From IMG/VR virus record IMGVR_UViG_3300031785_001136, positions 1 to 21,696 of that record: a stretch of DNA of 21,696 nucleotides. One strand, given 5' to 3'. Each line of letters starts with the position of its first letter. The first letter of the stretch is position 1. The notes beneath the pieces were generated by a model, which saw nothing but the letters and a program-made list of their open reading frames with translations, was not told the DNA's origin and did no database searches. This stretch comes from a virus. The position numbers and the translations under genes are program-made. Positions 5,950 to 15,040 of this stretch are shown here, piece after piece.

Positions 5950-6186
5950 TCAAATTATTTTTTGTTCACGCAAATATTTGACTGCATCAATACAACCACC
6001 TAAATTTTTATTATCAACAACGACTTGGGGAAAAGTAGAACCCTCACCAAACTGGGCATAAAATTCCTCTCTTGTAAAATCTGTTCCTAAATCATATACC
6101 CTATGCTGAAGTTTTGCTAACTGCATTACCTCTTTTATCTTGACGCAGTAAGGACATCCCTCTCTACTGTAAACAGTAAAATTCAT
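5950..6186 (-). CDS. grx: Glutaredoxin
   Basis: A 78-aa dithiol glutaredoxin, a redox carrier that in T4-like phages can feed electrons to ribonucleotide reductase. The active site is CPYC (11-14) after a beta strand (NFTVYSREG). The cis-proline loop is TFPQV (51-55), followed by a glycine pair GG (63-64) for glutathione binding, with ID next to it. The length is normal for phage glutaredoxins. The ribonucleotide reductase genes themselves are not in this window. The gene is separated from the oxygenase-like gene upstream by 24 nt, with no convincing promoter of its own. Confidence 0.93.
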   Translation of the reverse strand: MNFTVYSREGCPYCVKIKEVMQLAKLQHRVYDLGTDFTREEFYAQFGEGSTFPQVVVDNKNLGGCIDAVKYLREQKII

Positions 6187-6210
6187 ATTTTTAGTAAAAT
6201 TATATTTAGA

Positions 6211-6789
6211 TTAGTCAAAAAAGAATATTTGAAATAGTCTTGAATCCGTCATACTTTGACCAAAGTATTGCGATGCAGCATGAATTGATTGTGCGTCAAA
6301 GATAAACAAACGATTAAATACGTTACCTATACTATCGACTAGATCAAACTTTGTTGAATCATAATATCCTCCAGTGAAACAAGAATCAATATCACCATGT
6401 CTACTGTTTCTCATTCCATTCTTGTGAGCATACAAATTGGTGCCACATTGATATGGAGCATCAGGTGTGAGGTATATCATCGCTGCCCAAGTTTGATAAT
6501 CGCAATGATAAACTAAAGCATCCTCTGCGGTACAATACTGAAATCTACCATTCATTCCATGATCTTCCCACTTCGTTATCGTAATATCCATAATCCTCTC
6601 AAACTTTTCTTTTGTGCCTGGTGCAAAAAATTGCTCCTCTGTGCGAATACCCTTATGATACTCAGGATTTGCTGAGAACTTCTGTTTAAGAGCAAACTCT
6701 CTAACAGCGTGAGGATCTTTATAAAAATCATCAACAACCCACACTGTCTTATTAGATTTTACATTTATTTGAGATGGAATAAATTTCAT
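6211..6789 (-). CDS. 2OG-Fe(II) oxygenase-like protein (DUF6445-like)
   Basis: A 192-aa protein that reads like a divergent 2-oxoglutarate/iron oxygenase. H-x-D is in LVYHCDYQTW (His95, Asp97), a distal histidine in QSIHAASQYF (His170), and an Arg184 in DSRLFQIFFFD. The WAAMIYLTPDAP segment after the H-x-D is typical of these folds. I associate it with a DUF6445-type family seen in bacteria and phages, from memory. It overlaps the preceding glycosyltransferase gene by 4 nt (ATGA), which ties it to the glycosylation cassette rather than to glutaredoxin. It may modify a sugar or a protein side chain, but no substrate can be read from sequence. Confidence 0.75.
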   Translation of the reverse strand: MKFIPSQINVKSNKTVWVVDDFYKDPHAVREFALKQKFSANPEYHKGIRTEEQFFAPGTKEKFERIMDITITKWEDHGMNGRFQYCTAEDALVYHCDYQTWAAMIYLTPDAPYQCGTNLYAHKNGMRNSRHGDIDSCFTGGYYDSTKFDLVDSIGNVFNRLFIFDAQSIHAASQYFGQSMTDSRLFQIFFFD

Positions 6790-7886
6790 GCTTGATTTGC
6801 TATCTGATGTAACTCCTCACAATATTTTCCAGAATCATTATAGTGCTCCATATTAAGAAGAAAGTTAAATTGAGGAAAGGGTAACTTACGATCTGGGTTC
6901 ATCAACCTATCAGTCTGTAGTTTCATGGAATCGAAATCACTTAAATCCTTATAACACTCTGCTTGAAGAACAATATGTTCATTCCTAGATGGAGCAAATT
7001 CTTCTGCTTTCATACCACAATCTAATGCCCTTTCATAATTACCACGAAGTTTGAACATATCTCCCATCGCATATAATGCAAAGTATGCTAATTCATCTAT
7101 TTCTTTTGCTTTTCCTGTCTTGTGATAATCGTGTTTAAAATTTAAATATTGTCCAAAATAAAATATTGATCTTCTAGCATACTCTTTGATGTGATCCATA
7201 CCTAATGGATAATCACCTAAAGTTGAATCATAATAACTCTTTCCGATATACCAAAAATGATATGGATCTTCAAGGAGTTTTCTTGTGGGGACTTTTTGTT
7301 TTTCTAATTCTAAAGCATCGGTTAGAAATTTATTCATGTCATCCCATGTTTCACCGTCGTTGGTGATAATATGTCTGAATCCTTTTGGTAATTGCTCTCT
7401 CTGAAAATTGTCTCCTACACCATCAATGTATATGCACTCATGTCTACGATCATGCTCAAATTTCCAAGCAATCTTTGAGTTCCACAACCATGTGCGGAAA
7501 TATATTGAACCTGCACCCATCGCAGTCATATTAAATGATTGAATTGATGTATCATTTAAAGGTGTCCAATCAAAATCATCATCAACTTCAAGTTGCTCAT
7601 CAGCATCCATTCTCAATATCCAATCACATCCATGATCAGTATTCAATGCTTTCTGTAACGTATGATCACGATTCACACCAGGATAATCCCATTCATGATT
7701 GTAAGTAAAACCAGGAATATTTTTTTCCTTATAAAACTCTTCGATGATGCTTTGAGTTTTATCTGATCCATTACATTGAACTACCCAGTAGTCAATATAT
7801 TTGTATGAAGACTCAAGCATTCTAAGAATCACTCTTTCTTCATTTCCAACCATTGCATTCAAGCAAATTTTACATTCTTTTTTCAT
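6786..7886 (-). CDS. Family 2 glycosyltransferase with helical C-terminal repeat region
   Basis: A 366-aa protein whose N-terminal half is a GT-A glycosyltransferase of the family 2 type. It opens KICLNAMVGNEERVILRMLE, has a nucleotide-binding acidic stretch NGSDKTQSI (39-47), and the metal-binding D-x-D in LRMDADEQLE (Asp94, Asp96). The C-terminal part (about 255-366) is helical with TPR-like spacing (AYFALYAMGDMFKLRGNYER, then EHIVLQAECYKDLSDFDSM), possibly for oligomerisation or acceptor binding. The N-terminal pattern matches the group of SPBc2/lipopolysaccharide-type glycosyltransferases found in many myoviruses. It overlaps its neighbours by 4 nt on both sides, so it is co-translated with the fusion enzyme and the oxygenase-like gene. 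Confidence 0.87.
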   Translation of the reverse strand: MKKECKICLNAMVGNEERVILRMLESSYKYIDYWVVQCNGSDKTQSIIEEFYKEKNIPGFTYNHEWDYPGVNRDHTLQKALNTDHGCDWILRMDADEQLEVDDDFDWTPLNDTSIQSFNMTAMGAGSIYFRTWLWNSKIAWKFEHDRRHECIYIDGVGDNFQREQLPKGFRHIITNDGETWDDMNKFLTDALELEKQKVPTRKLLEDPYHFWYIGKSYYDSTLGDYPLGMDHIKEYARRSIFYFGQYLNFKHDYHKTGKAKEIDELAYFALYAMGDMFKLRGNYERALDCGMKAEEFAPSRNEHIVLQAECYKDLSDFDSMKLQTDRLMNPDRKLPFPQFNFLLNMEHYNDSGKYCEELHQIANQA

Positions 7887-9115
7887 ATTGAAAGTATACC
7901 AGGTAAACGTTTTTCATCTTTGATTGCAACCAACCAAGCACTTACACAAGGGATATGTGGTTGCATTTCCCAAGTATCTAGACGATAAGTTTGGAAGCGA
8001 ATATCGGTATTACGGATAAATTGTGCTTTGTTTCTATCAGTGTAATACCAAAAACTATGTTCATTCCAAAAACTTACATGTGTTGGATCCTGCCATGCTC
8101 CACGACCATCAGTTGATGGAACCTCGATCATTGCCCAACCACCATGTGCTAGAACACGATGTATCTCACTCATGGTTCTGATTGGATCACGAAGATGTTC
8201 TATGATATGACTTGCATTTAATACACCGACACTATTATCTTCTAATGGGATACCAAGGTTTAAATCCCAACTAATATCAGCACCCTCTTGATCTATAGTC
8301 ATATAACCAGGTCTTGGAAATAATCCACCACCAATATCAACTTTTAAAAGACCACGAAGATCCGCATCTCTTTCTGCTAATGCATATGCATTTTCATTAA
8401 ATAATCTCTTAGTCTCTGTTTGTATTTTTTCATTCCGTTCCAACCAAGTATTATCTCCAGTGACTCTGTAAATATACAAAGGTTTTTTAATATGATGCAT
8501 TTTAGTCACCATGTACGTGCGAATCATGAGTTCATGATCATCACAAATACTAAGTTCTTCTTTGTGTCCACCAATTTGATGATAAATATCTTTCCTCCAT
8601 GATCTAACATGATCAGGAGCATACCATATGAAACCTAAACTATGACTTGATGGTTCCCAAGTTTTCATTGTAGTTAAGATTTTATCACGGAACTTATATG
8701 GGTAGTGAGTCCATCCATGATCTACGTTATATGGAACAAAGTCATCATCCCAGATTGCAGAGTCACTATAAGCGAACCCAACCTCTGGATCTTGATATGC
8801 TTTGTTTAAAAGTTGAAGACACTTTGGATCTATCAAATCATCAGAGTCAACCTCAACCAAAACATCTCCTGTGCCTTTATGAAAAGCATGATGTTTATGA
8901 TATCCTACATTTTTTGATGTATTATCTGTTTCATATATAATGACTCTCTCATCCTCTTCAAATTCTTTTGGTAAAAGATCTCTTTTAATATCATTATTCA
9001 ACCAAAGAATCCACTCCCAATTTGTATATGTCTGTGCAAGAATACTATCATACAACTCCTTATGATAAGGAGTATTTTTATGAGCAGGAGTAATTATACT
9101 AAACTTATGATTCAT
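7883..9115 (-). CDS. Fused family 2 glycosyltransferase / SAM methyltransferase
   Basis: A 410-aa two-domain enzyme. Residues about 4-230 are a GT-A glycosyltransferase (FSIITPAHKNTPYHKELYDS; LVEVDSDDLIDP with the D-x-D-D at 90-93; GGHKEELSICDDHELMIR near 182-199). Residues about 255-400 are a class I SAM methyltransferase of the type 11 group: motif I KVDIGGGLFPRPG (258-270), the acidic Asp275, LGIPLEDNSVGVLNASHIIE (about 287-306), and HRVLAHGGWAMIEVP after it. The reading frame is continuous with no sign of frameshift. Such a fusion could add and then O-methylate a sugar. It is the first gene after the fibre cluster, with a promoter-like region at 9125-9183, and starts the overlapping cassette. 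Confidence 0.88.
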   Translation of the reverse strand: MNHKFSIITPAHKNTPYHKELYDSILAQTYTNWEWILWLNNDIKRDLLPKEFEEDERVIIYETDNTSKNVGYHKHHAFHKGTGDVLVEVDSDDLIDPKCLQLLNKAYQDPEVGFAYSDSAIWDDDFVPYNVDHGWTHYPYKFRDKILTTMKTWEPSSHSLGFIWYAPDHVRSWRKDIYHQIGGHKEELSICDDHELMIRTYMVTKMHHIKKPLYIYRVTGDNTWLERNEKIQTETKRLFNENAYALAERDADLRGLLKVDIGGGLFPRPGYMTIDQEGADISWDLNLGIPLEDNSVGVLNASHIIEHLRDPIRTMSEIHRVLAHGGWAMIEVPSTDGRGAWQDPTHVSFWNEHSFWYYTDRNKAQFIRNTDIRFQTYRLDTWEMQPHIPCVSAWLVAIKDEKRLPGILSI

Positions 9116-9124
9116 TCAAATACA

Positions 9125-9156
9125 ATTATATAAAAATATTATAGCACCTATGTCAA
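9125..9156 (-). promoter_or_regulatory. Probable sigma70-like promoter for the modification cassette
   Basis: The minus strand has a perfect TTGACA (9151-9156). Downstream lies an AT-rich stretch with TATATA at an 18-nt spacing and TATAAT at a 20-nt spacing (9125-9130), so the -10 position is uncertain. It lies about 10-40 nt before the ATG at 9115. Confidence 0.5.
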
Positions 9157-9175
9157 GTTTTATCTACTTTTTAAA

Positions 9176-9183
9176 TATTTATG
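9176..9183 (-). promoter_or_regulatory. Late promoter motif CATAAATA
   Basis: The minus strand reads CATAAATA, and the TAA inside it is the stop codon of the 930-aa fibre gene. It is about 60 nt from the ATG of the glycosyltransferase-methyltransferase fusion, further than at other genes here. Confidence 0.45.
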
Positions 9184-11971
9184 AATTAGTTTGATAGAAT
9201 CCATTACAGTAGAAAAAGTGTCCTGAAAATGTTTGAACTGCATATGTGACGTTTGAATCATTTCTAAAATATATGTCAGTTGAACCATTATGAGCAAACA
9301 CATAAATTACATCTGTATGATTATTGTCTGAAATACTAATATTACCACCCCATCCAGCATCAACTGTAAATGGTAAACCCTGAACTTTAAATGAACCAGA
9401 TCCACCAAGACCTGAAATTTGTAACGCCCAAAAAACTTTATTACCAATCTTTGTATACTGACCTGAATATGTGCCAGATCCTCCAGTTATAGTAGGTGTC
9501 CAAAGGCCCTCTTCATAATCATTTAAAGCGTTGGCGGTTGCGGTGTCTCCGTTGAATGTTATACCACCAGAGGATAAAATGCGAAGTTTTTCTGCAGTAT
9601 TATTTGTCCTAAAAGAAATATCATCACTTTGTATATTACGAATAACAGTTCCACCATATGCTGTGTGATGACCAAATAATGAACCATAACCGCTACCCTT
9701 ATTTGCACCAAAGTAACACATAGTCCCCGTTGACTCTGCAATTTGCACGGGAACATTATCATCAGTGAGAGGGGTCGTTTGAGATCCATTAGTCCTAAAC
9801 AAACTTCTACCACTACTGTCGATGCGAAGTCTTGCAGAACTTGTACCACCAGAAGTTCTGGTATAAAATCTGAGTTCACCATCATCTTTATTGGATGTAT
9901 CAGAACCAGCATGGAATAATATACTAGCAACTTTATTTGTGTCCCAAAATCCGTGCATTTCACCAAGACCATCATAAGCACTGGTACCTGTACCTCTGAA
10001 TGATAATCTACCACCAGAAGTATTACCATTAATCTGTATAGAACCATTAGTGGGATCTAATACAGTGCTGTAACCACCAGTCATAATCCTTCCACCACTG
10101 TCGATGCGAAGTCTTTCTTGCCCATTAGATGAGTAAAATGCTTGATAAGAAGTATGACCGTTACTATCTCCTATTACCTTCCATACATTTATATTATTAT
10201 TACCACCTCCACTTCTTACATTAAGTCCCCACTCATTACTAGTTCCTGTAGATCTACCTAACATCCACCAGTTACCAGAGGTAGTTGCGGCTGAGTGATC
10301 AAAAGGTTGGTTGAGGGTTGAATATTGTCCTACTAATCCTATATTGTTACTACTAAATAGAGCTGCATTATTATTATTATGAGGGTGAGAAGATCCACCA
10401 TAATTAATTATGTGTGTGCCTGAAGAACTGAATATAGATTGTGCATTACTGTCTATTCGATATGCTATCGTGTTAGATGCTGAAACTCTAAAAACTAAAC
10501 TACCAGAATTACTAGTTTGGTCAACATAAGAATATCCTGGTCTATCAAAAATTAATTGATTGTTTGTTAGTTGTGAATTTTGAGTTCCAGAAACATATAT
10601 TCCACCAGTAGTTAATGTGCTACCAGAAAAAGTTAAACCTGATTCACCCTGTATAGTATTCGATGTTCCAGTTGCGGTAAGAACGTAATTATTTACATTA
10701 CCGTTTATTGTTGCTAATGCTCCTTGTGCACCTGTGGAACCTGTTGCACCTTGAGATCCTGTAGATCCTGTAGCACCTTGAGCACCAGTTGGTCCTGTTG
10801 ATCCTGTTGATCCTGATGCACCCTGAGCACCAGCATTACCTTGTGCACCTGTAGGTCCTGTTGCACCCTGAGCACCTGTTGGTCCTGTAGCACCTTGAGA
10901 ACCTGTTGGTCCTGTAGCACCTTGAGCACCAGTATTACCAGTTGATCCTCCTGGACCTGTTGCACCAGCAGCACCTTGAGCACCTGTTGGTCCCATCGAA
11001 CCAACTTCAACCCACTGTGCGGATGGTGATCCAGATCCGTCATCATAGTAGATACTTAAATCTCCAGTATCACTTTCCCACCATAAATCTCCAACTGTAA
11101 CTCCACTTGAGGGAGCAGATGTGCTGATATGTGCCTGTGCACCTTGTAGTCCTTGATGACCCTGAGCACCTTGGGCACCTGTAGCACCAGTGTTTCCTTG
11201 ATGACCTTGAGCACCAGTTGGTCCTGTTCCACCAGCAGATCCAGATGAACCAGAAGCACCTTGTGCACCTTGAGCACCTGTAGCACCAGCGTCACCTGTT
11301 CTAGCAAAGGTGATAAATATATCTGCGGAGTTTGAGAATGAAGTAACACTACCTGATACATATGCACTTGTTACTTTGAAATATCCTGATGCTTCAGTTA
11401 ATGATGAAATTGTATATAAGACAAAATTATTTGGGTTAGACTGTAGTGATACTTTATAATGACCCTTAATTGTAGATGTTGAGTCATCTATTGTTCTTAA
11501 AAATGATTGTATATCTGTATTTGTGCTACCACCTTCCGTATCATCTATGTAGAGAACTGTCGCTGATGTGAGATTCGCATTATTAAATTTAAGCACCCCT
11601 GCACCAGGATCACTATCTGCTGTGTTTGTGCTAAATGCGTACTCGAAAGACGCTCCACCAAAAGTACCCTCTGAACCTTGAGCACCAGTTGAACCTGTTG
11701 CACCTTGAGCACCAGCAGCACCTTGAGCACCCGTGTTACCTGTTGCTCCCGTATTTCCAGTCGCACCTTGATAACCTTGAGCACCTTGTGCACCTTGAGC
11801 AGCAGTGGCACCCTGAGCACCAGCAGCACCTTGAGCACCTGCTAATCCTTGGGCACCTACAGCACTAGTTGTAACAACTCTAATCCAAGATGATCCATTC
11901 CATCTCCACTTGGTTTGATTCTCTTCGTGAAGATCATTTAATGATGGACTATTTGGAAAATTTAAAGCCAT
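9179..11971 (-). CDS. Collagen-like tail fibre/adhesin, 930 aa
   Basis: A large virion fibre or adhesin. Residues 1-32 are a small N-terminal module ([13 protein letters not shown]... [11 protein letters not shown]) shared with the two fibres encoded just upstream, probably for virion attachment. Three Gly-X-Y collagen-like blocks follow (about 39-103, 226-280, 324-418). Between them are a beta-rich insert (about 104-225) and a [20 protein letters not shown] module (294-313). The rest is beta-rich with recurring LRIDS-GGR or LRIDSSGR phrases, typical of trimeric shafts. It ends in a compact region ([20 protein letters not shown] onwards, about 812-930) that resembles phage receptor-binding tips. 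There are no chaperone/autocleavage motifs. It is expressed from the late motif at 11988-11995. Confidence 0.9.
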   Translation of the reverse strand: MALNFPNSPSLNDLHEENQTKWRWNGSSWIRVVTTSAVGAQGLAGAQGAAGAQGATAAQGAQGAQGYQGATGNTGATGNTGAQGAAGAQGATGSTGAQGSEGTFGGASFEYAFSTNTADSDPGAGVLKFNNANLTSATVLYIDDTEGGSTNTDIQSFLRTIDDSTSTIKGHYKVSLQSNPNNFVLYTISSLTEASGYFKVTSAYVSGSVTSFSNSADIFITFARTGDAGATGAQGAQGASGSSGSAGGTGPTGAQGHQGNTGATGAQGAQGHQGLQGAQAHISTSAPSSGVTVGDLWWESDTGDLSIYYDDGSGSPSAQWVEVGSMGPTGAQGAAGATGPGGSTGNTGAQGATGPTGSQGATGPTGAQGATGPTGAQGNAGAQGASGSTGSTGPTGAQGATGSTGSQGATGSTGAQGALATINGNVNNYVLTATGTSNTIQGESGLTFSGSTLTTGGIYVSGTQNSQLTNNQLIFDRPGYSYVDQTSNSGSLVFRVSASNTIAYRIDSNAQSIFSSSGTHIINYGGSSHPHNNNNAALFSSNNIGLVGQYSTLNQPFDHSAATTSGNWWMLGRSTGTSNEWGLNVRSGGGNNNINVWKVIGDSNGHTSYQAFYSSNGQERLRIDSGGRIMTGGYSTVLDPTNGSIQINGNTSGGRLSFRGTGTSAYDGLGEMHGFWDTNKVASILFHAGSDTSNKDDGELRFYTRTSGGTSSARLRIDSSGRSLFRTNGSQTTPLTDDNVPVQIAESTGTMCYFGANKGSGYGSLFGHHTAYGGTVIRNIQSDDISFRTNNTAEKLRILSSGGITFNGDTATANALNDYEEGLWTPTITGGSGTYSGQYTKIGNKVFWALQISGLGGSGSFKVQGLPFTVDAGWGGNISISDNNHTDVIYVFAHNGSTDIYFRNDSNVTYAVQTFSGHFFYCNGFYQTNS
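10718..11002 (-). repeat. Collagen-coding repeat, third block of the 930-aa fibre
   Basis: Codes about 31 Gly-X-Y triplets with a strong GPT-GAQ-GAT nonapeptide period (27 bp). Confidence 0.8.
11132..11296 (-). repeat. Collagen-coding repeat, second block of the 930-aa fibre
   Basis: Codes about 18 Gly-X-Y triplets, mostly GAQ, GHQ and GAT. It is shorter and less regular than the other blocks. Confidence 0.75.
11663..11857 (-). repeat. Collagen-coding repeat, first block of the 930-aa fibre
   Basis: Codes about 21 Gly-X-Y triplets (GAQ, GAT, GNT), interrupted once by ATAAQG. Confidence 0.75.
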
Positions 11972-11987
11972 TATATACTTTTTGAAT

Positions 11988-11995
11988 TATTTATG
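11988..11995 (-). promoter_or_regulatory. Late promoter motif CATAAATA
   Basis: CATAAATA on the minus strand, 17 nt before the ATG of the 930-aa fibre gene. The stop codon of the 81-aa gene (TAA, 11991-11993) is embedded in it. Confidence 0.6.
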
Positions 11996-12236
11996 TTGCG
12001 ATTCCAATCACACCTTCCGCATACGCTGCTTCGATGATTGCTGTAGATCCAACTGCTGTTATTGCCTCTCCTTTATTAATCTTAAAATTTGTATAAAGAT
12101 TTTGAATTTCTTCTGTTGCAATTCTAGCACGATTTGTGAGTGCGTTCGTAATCCAATCTTTTTGATCCGTCATTACATACTGAAGTGCTTTGTATTCACC
12201 TGTGGTAATGCCGACTGTATAACTTGTATGTATCAT
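11991..12236 (-). CDS. Small fibre-cluster protein (81 aa)
   Basis: An 81-aa protein, MIHTSYTVGITTGEYKALQY..., with a helical middle (DWITNALTNRARIATEEIQN, about 27-46) and a hydrophobic Ala/Ile-rich end (STAIIEAAYAEGVIGIAT). Homologues with the YTVGITT-EYKALQYVMTDQ pattern recur beside fibre genes in cyanophages, as I recall. It is likely a structural accessory or fibre-associated protein, but no activity can be inferred. It sits between two collagen-like fibre genes with its own late motif 19 nt upstream. Confidence 0.75.
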   Translation of the reverse strand: MIHTSYTVGITTGEYKALQYVMTDQKDWITNALTNRARIATEEIQNLYTNFKINKGEAITAVGSTAIIEAAYAEGVIGIAT

Positions 12237-12254
12237 TTTAAAAAGTCTTTTGAT

Positions 12255-12262
12255 TATTTATC
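12255..12262 (-). promoter_or_regulatory. Late promoter motif GATAAATA
   Basis: GATAAATA on the minus strand, 19 nt before the ATG at 12236. The TAA stop of the 688-aa fibre gene (12258-12260) lies inside the motif. Confidence 0.6.
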
Positions 12263-14324
12263 CTACTAGGTGTCCACTAAATTTAAAATAATCTGAACCA
12301 CCATAAGCTTGAGCAGAATTATCATCGGGATCAAAATAAACTCTTGCAGTATCGTTTACATTCATATATTTGTAGTATGTGTATGATGCGTTTGCCCCAT
12401 ATTGATTAGCATAACCATTATTATTACGATCTATTCTTAAATGAGCATCATTTCCTGAACCAGTTTTAGAATTATTAATATGCAAGTAATATCTAAAAAC
12501 TGTGGCTGTATTATTAAATGCTATTGAAGATATGTGAAAAAGATATACCCCTGCAACTGATGCTGTAAATACACCATTGCTACTATTATAATCACTACCA
12601 ACATTAACATCAACAGAACCAAATACTACATAAGAATTAGATTGTACATGACTTCCATTCACTACCGCTTGGAAACAAGGTTGATTAGGCATTCTCACAC
12701 CACCATTTGTGGTATGAAGCACAATATTACCTGAATTAGATTGAATCCCTAAATCAGCACCACCACCTCCATTTGTACCACCAGATCCGATGAAACCGTG
12801 ACCAGTTCCATCACTATTAGTAAACAGTAGAGCTTTGTTAACAGAACCACGACATCTTATATACGCATCTCCGCTACCATTTTCTATATGAAGTAGTGTG
12901 CCAACATTTGTTGTTCCTCCAATAGAAAAATATCCATTTGCATCAATGCGAGTTCTTAAATCATATGAACTTCCATTATTATACCAAACATCATAATTAC
13001 TTCTTGTAGCAGAATCATTTCCAACAGCCCACTCAGTGCTATCATGTGTATTATCATATAATATAAAATTATCTCCTGTAGTTACTTTTAATCTTAAGAG
13101 ACCACCAGCAGAAGTGCTTGTAGTTCCAGCAACATGCAATGTATTTGATGGAGAACTTTCATTGATACCAATTTTATTATCACCAGTTGCAGTTAAAGGA
13201 CCATTAGTTATTCCACCAGATGTGGAAGGTCCAAAGTATATTTTATTTGCACTTGCGTCTCTTGCAAATACACCAATAAAATTATTTCCAGCAGCATTAG
13301 GAGTTAAAAAACCTCTGTAACCTGTAATTACTTGGTTCTGTGCATGGAATGAGCTTCCTGAAATTGCTGATACATCTACACATAATGCAACAGTTCCACT
13401 ATTACTATTTGGATTTCCAACCATTATGGACTTATAACTGTTGCTATACCCATAATTCTTTACTGCTAATGTTTGTAGAACATCTGATGAGAGTTTAATA
13501 TTGCCACTTGAGTCGATGCGAAGTCTTTCTGTCGCATTAGTATGCCCATTAGTTGATCCTGTAGCAAAACTCATGTACCCATTAGTACAACTAGTTGCTA
13601 GAACTAAACCATTTTGATCACCTGATAATAAACCGTGTCCAATTGAACTAACCTCTATTCCCCCATCTTGTTTGAATACTAATGTTGGGTTGTCTCCTTC
13701 GTCATTATTATCAGTATCTGCTTCTATGATTAACTTGGCATCACCACTTGCTCCTGATGAAACAGTTAGACTCGTGCCATCAAAAGTTAAGTTTGATTCG
13801 CCAACTAAATTAGTTCCACTACCACCAGTTATGACTCTATTATCTGCATTACTTGATATCGTTGCTGAACCTGAAGGTCCTGTGGGACCAGTTGATCCTG
13901 TAGCACCTTGTGCACCAGTTGGTCCTGTAGGTCCTGTTGAACCAGTAGCACCTTGAGCACCAGTAGAACCTCCTGAACCTGTAGCACCTTGAGCACCAGT
14001 TGATCCACCTGCACCTGTAGCTCCTTGAGCACCTGTTGCTCCTGTCGCACCTTGAGCACCTGTTGCTCCTGTCGCACCTTGAGCACCTTGAGCACCTGTT
14101 GGTCCTGTAGGTCCTGTAGGTCCTGTTGATCCATTATTTCCTGTCGCACCTTGAGCACCAGTTGCTCCTGTAGCACCTTGAGCACCAGTTGGTCCTGTAG
14201 CACCTTGAGCACCTGTGCTTGCAGATATTCTCTGCCAGATTTCTCCATTCCATTTAAATGAAACACCATTAGCGGTGTATGTATCATTCACACTAGGACT
14301 ATTTGGAAAATTAAAGGCAGCCAT
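12258..14324 (-). CDS. Collagen-like fibre with C1q-like head, 688 aa
   Basis: A trimeric fibre candidate. Residues 1-32 are the shared N-terminal module ([20 protein letters not shown] then [11 protein letters not shown]). Residues 37-153 are an uninterrupted Gly-X-Y stalk dominated by GPT, GAT and GAQ triplets. A long beta-rich middle follows, with [11 protein letters not shown]. The last 130-140 residues read as a C1q/TNF-type jelly roll. Their hallmarks are a strand [20 protein letters not shown], then [13 protein letters not shown], the YYLHINN strand, and the closing [10 protein letters not shown]1q heads on collagen stalks are well known in animals and in some bacterial spore and phage fibres. 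The phage role is probably receptor binding. Late motif at 14342-14349. Confidence 0.87.
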   Translation of the reverse strand: MAAFNFPNSPSVNDTYTANGVSFKWNGEIWQRISASTGAQGATGPTGAQGATGATGAQGATGNNGSTGPTGPTGPTGAQGAQGATGATGAQGATGATGAQGATGAGGSTGAQGATGSGGSTGAQGATGSTGPTGPTGAQGATGSTGPTGPSGSATISSNADNRVITGGSGTNLVGESNLTFDGTSLTVSSGASGDAKLIIEADTDNNDEGDNPTLVFKQDGGIEVSSIGHGLLSGDQNGLVLATSCTNGYMSFATGSTNGHTNATERLRIDSSGNIKLSSDVLQTLAVKNYGYSNSYKSIMVGNPNSNSGTVALCVDVSAISGSSFHAQNQVITGYRGFLTPNAAGNNFIGVFARDASANKIYFGPSTSGGITNGPLTATGDNKIGINESSPSNTLHVAGTTSTSAGGLLRLKVTTGDNFILYDNTHDSTEWAVGNDSATRSNYDVWYNNGSSYDLRTRIDANGYFSIGGTTNVGTLLHIENGSGDAYIRCRGSVNKALLFTNSDGTGHGFIGSGGTNGGGGADLGIQSNSGNIVLHTTNGGVRMPNQPCFQAVVNGSHVQSNSYVVFGSVDVNVGSDYNSSNGVFTASVAGVYLFHISSIAFNNTATVFRYYLHINNSKTGSGNDAHLRIDRNNNGYANQYGANASYTYYKYMNVNDTARVYFDPDDNSAQAYGGSDYFKFSGHLVG
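13866..14216 (-). repeat. 27-bp-periodic collagen-coding repeat
   Basis: Codes the Gly-X-Y stalk of the 688-aa fibre. Units such as GPTGAQGAT recur, giving a 27-bp DNA period with synonymous variation between copies. Confidence 0.85.
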
Positions 14325-14341
14325 TATCTACTTTTTTTAGT

Positions 14342-14349
14342 TATTTATG
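14342..14349 (-). promoter_or_regulatory. Late promoter motif CATAAATA
   Basis: CATAAATA on the minus strand, 18 nt before the ATG of the 688-aa fibre gene, and containing the TAA stop of the 101-aa gene (14345-14347). The 27 nt at 14322-14348 are identical to 16748-16774. Confidence 0.65.
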
Positions 14350-14650
14350 TTGTCTTAATAGCGATCAAGTTTGTTTTCCACGCTGCCTTTACGCTATCTG
14401 TCCATACAGCGTTACATACAGCTTTGACTTCATCAACTATATCTGTTACTCCATCTGGTTCTTTTGTTAATGGATTCTCAACAAGATTATCTGATTCATC
14501 TAAAGTGCCTGGATCAAGAACAAATCTATTAAAAGATCTTGTGAGTTCTGTTCCATCTTTTTTGATGACTGTAGCTTTTCGGACCTGTACTAGTTTGTAC
14601 TGTCCAACTATTTCTATTTTGTCGTATTCTATTGATTCTGAAAGTGCCAT
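14345..14650 (-). CDS. Small fibre-cluster protein (101 aa)
   Basis: A 101-aa protein, MALSESIEYDKIEIVGQYKL..., with a beta-rich N-terminal half (VQVRKATVIKKDGTELTRSF) and a helical C-terminus (VKAVCNAVWTDSVKAAWKTN). I recall close relatives with VRxATVIKKDG and CNAVWTDSVKxAW in the fibre region of many T4-like cyanophages, and it is presumably a virion or fibre-assembly component. The function is unproven. A strong GGAGGA is 11 nt before the ATG, and a late motif lies at 14689-14696. Confidence 0.8.
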   Translation of the reverse strand: MALSESIEYDKIEIVGQYKLVQVRKATVIKKDGTELTRSFNRFVLDPGTLDESDNLVENPLTKEPDGVTDIVDEVKAVCNAVWTDSVKAAWKTNLIAIKTT

Positions 14651-14687
14651 TAGGGAAGTCCTCCGAACTAAACTGGTTTAGGCATTT

Positions 14688-15038
14688 TTATTTATTCTCA
14701 GAGGGAAGAGGTCTAGTCTCAGTATCTTTATTAAGATAATCAATACTGTTATTGATTTCATTTAAAATACTTGTCTTCTTACTATCCAAATTTGTCCATG
14801 ATGAAATATCAGAACTTGTGATAGTAGAAAATCCTATAAAATTGGATGATGCTGCATCAGTACAATTGAAAGACCCAGTAACTTGATGTGATAGCATTGA
14901 ACCACCATCATCAAATGATCCATCATATGTATAGTTAACAGTTTTGATTACGTCTGTTAAACTTCCTTCATCCTTCACCTCTACATCAGTGACTGTGAAT
15001 GTAAAATTTGTATTACTTGTTGTTGCTGTGCTTATCAT
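14688..15038 (-). CDS. Fibre-cluster hypothetical protein (116 aa)
   Basis: A hypothetical protein starting MISTATTSNTNFTFTVTDVE, rich in Thr/Ser and beta strands (VNYTYDGSFDDGGSMLSHQV), with LDSKKTSILNEINNSIDYLN near the end. I prefer the ATG at 15038. The longer reading starts with TTG at 15056, inside the preceding fibre gene, adding six residues. The ATG falls 3 nt after that gene's stop, a natural junction. No Shine-Dalgarno is clear for either start. Its position among fibre genes suggests a structural or fibre-accessory role, but I recognise no family. Confidence 0.7.
   Translation of the reverse strand: MISTATTSNTNFTFTVTDVEVKDEGSLTDVIKTVNYTYDGSFDDGGSMLSHQVTGSFNCTDAASSNFIGFSTITSSDISSWTNLDSKKTSILNEINNSIDYLNKDTETRPLPSENK
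14689..14696 (-). promoter_or_regulatory. Late promoter-like motif AATAAATA
   Basis: AATAAATA on the minus strand, about 39 nt before the ATG of the 101-aa gene. It overlaps the stop codon of the 116-aa gene (14688-14690). Confidence 0.5.
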
Positions 15039-15040
15039 AG

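Noticed and set aside
11635-11868. Plus-strand ORFs opposite the fibre genes
   Set aside because: They are antisense to repeats (His/Leu/Glu-rich), lack ribosome-binding sites and have no recognisable domain.
13866-14216. CRISPR-like array
   Set aside because: The repeats are direct 27-bp coding units without unique spacers, and they translate to collagen-like triplets.
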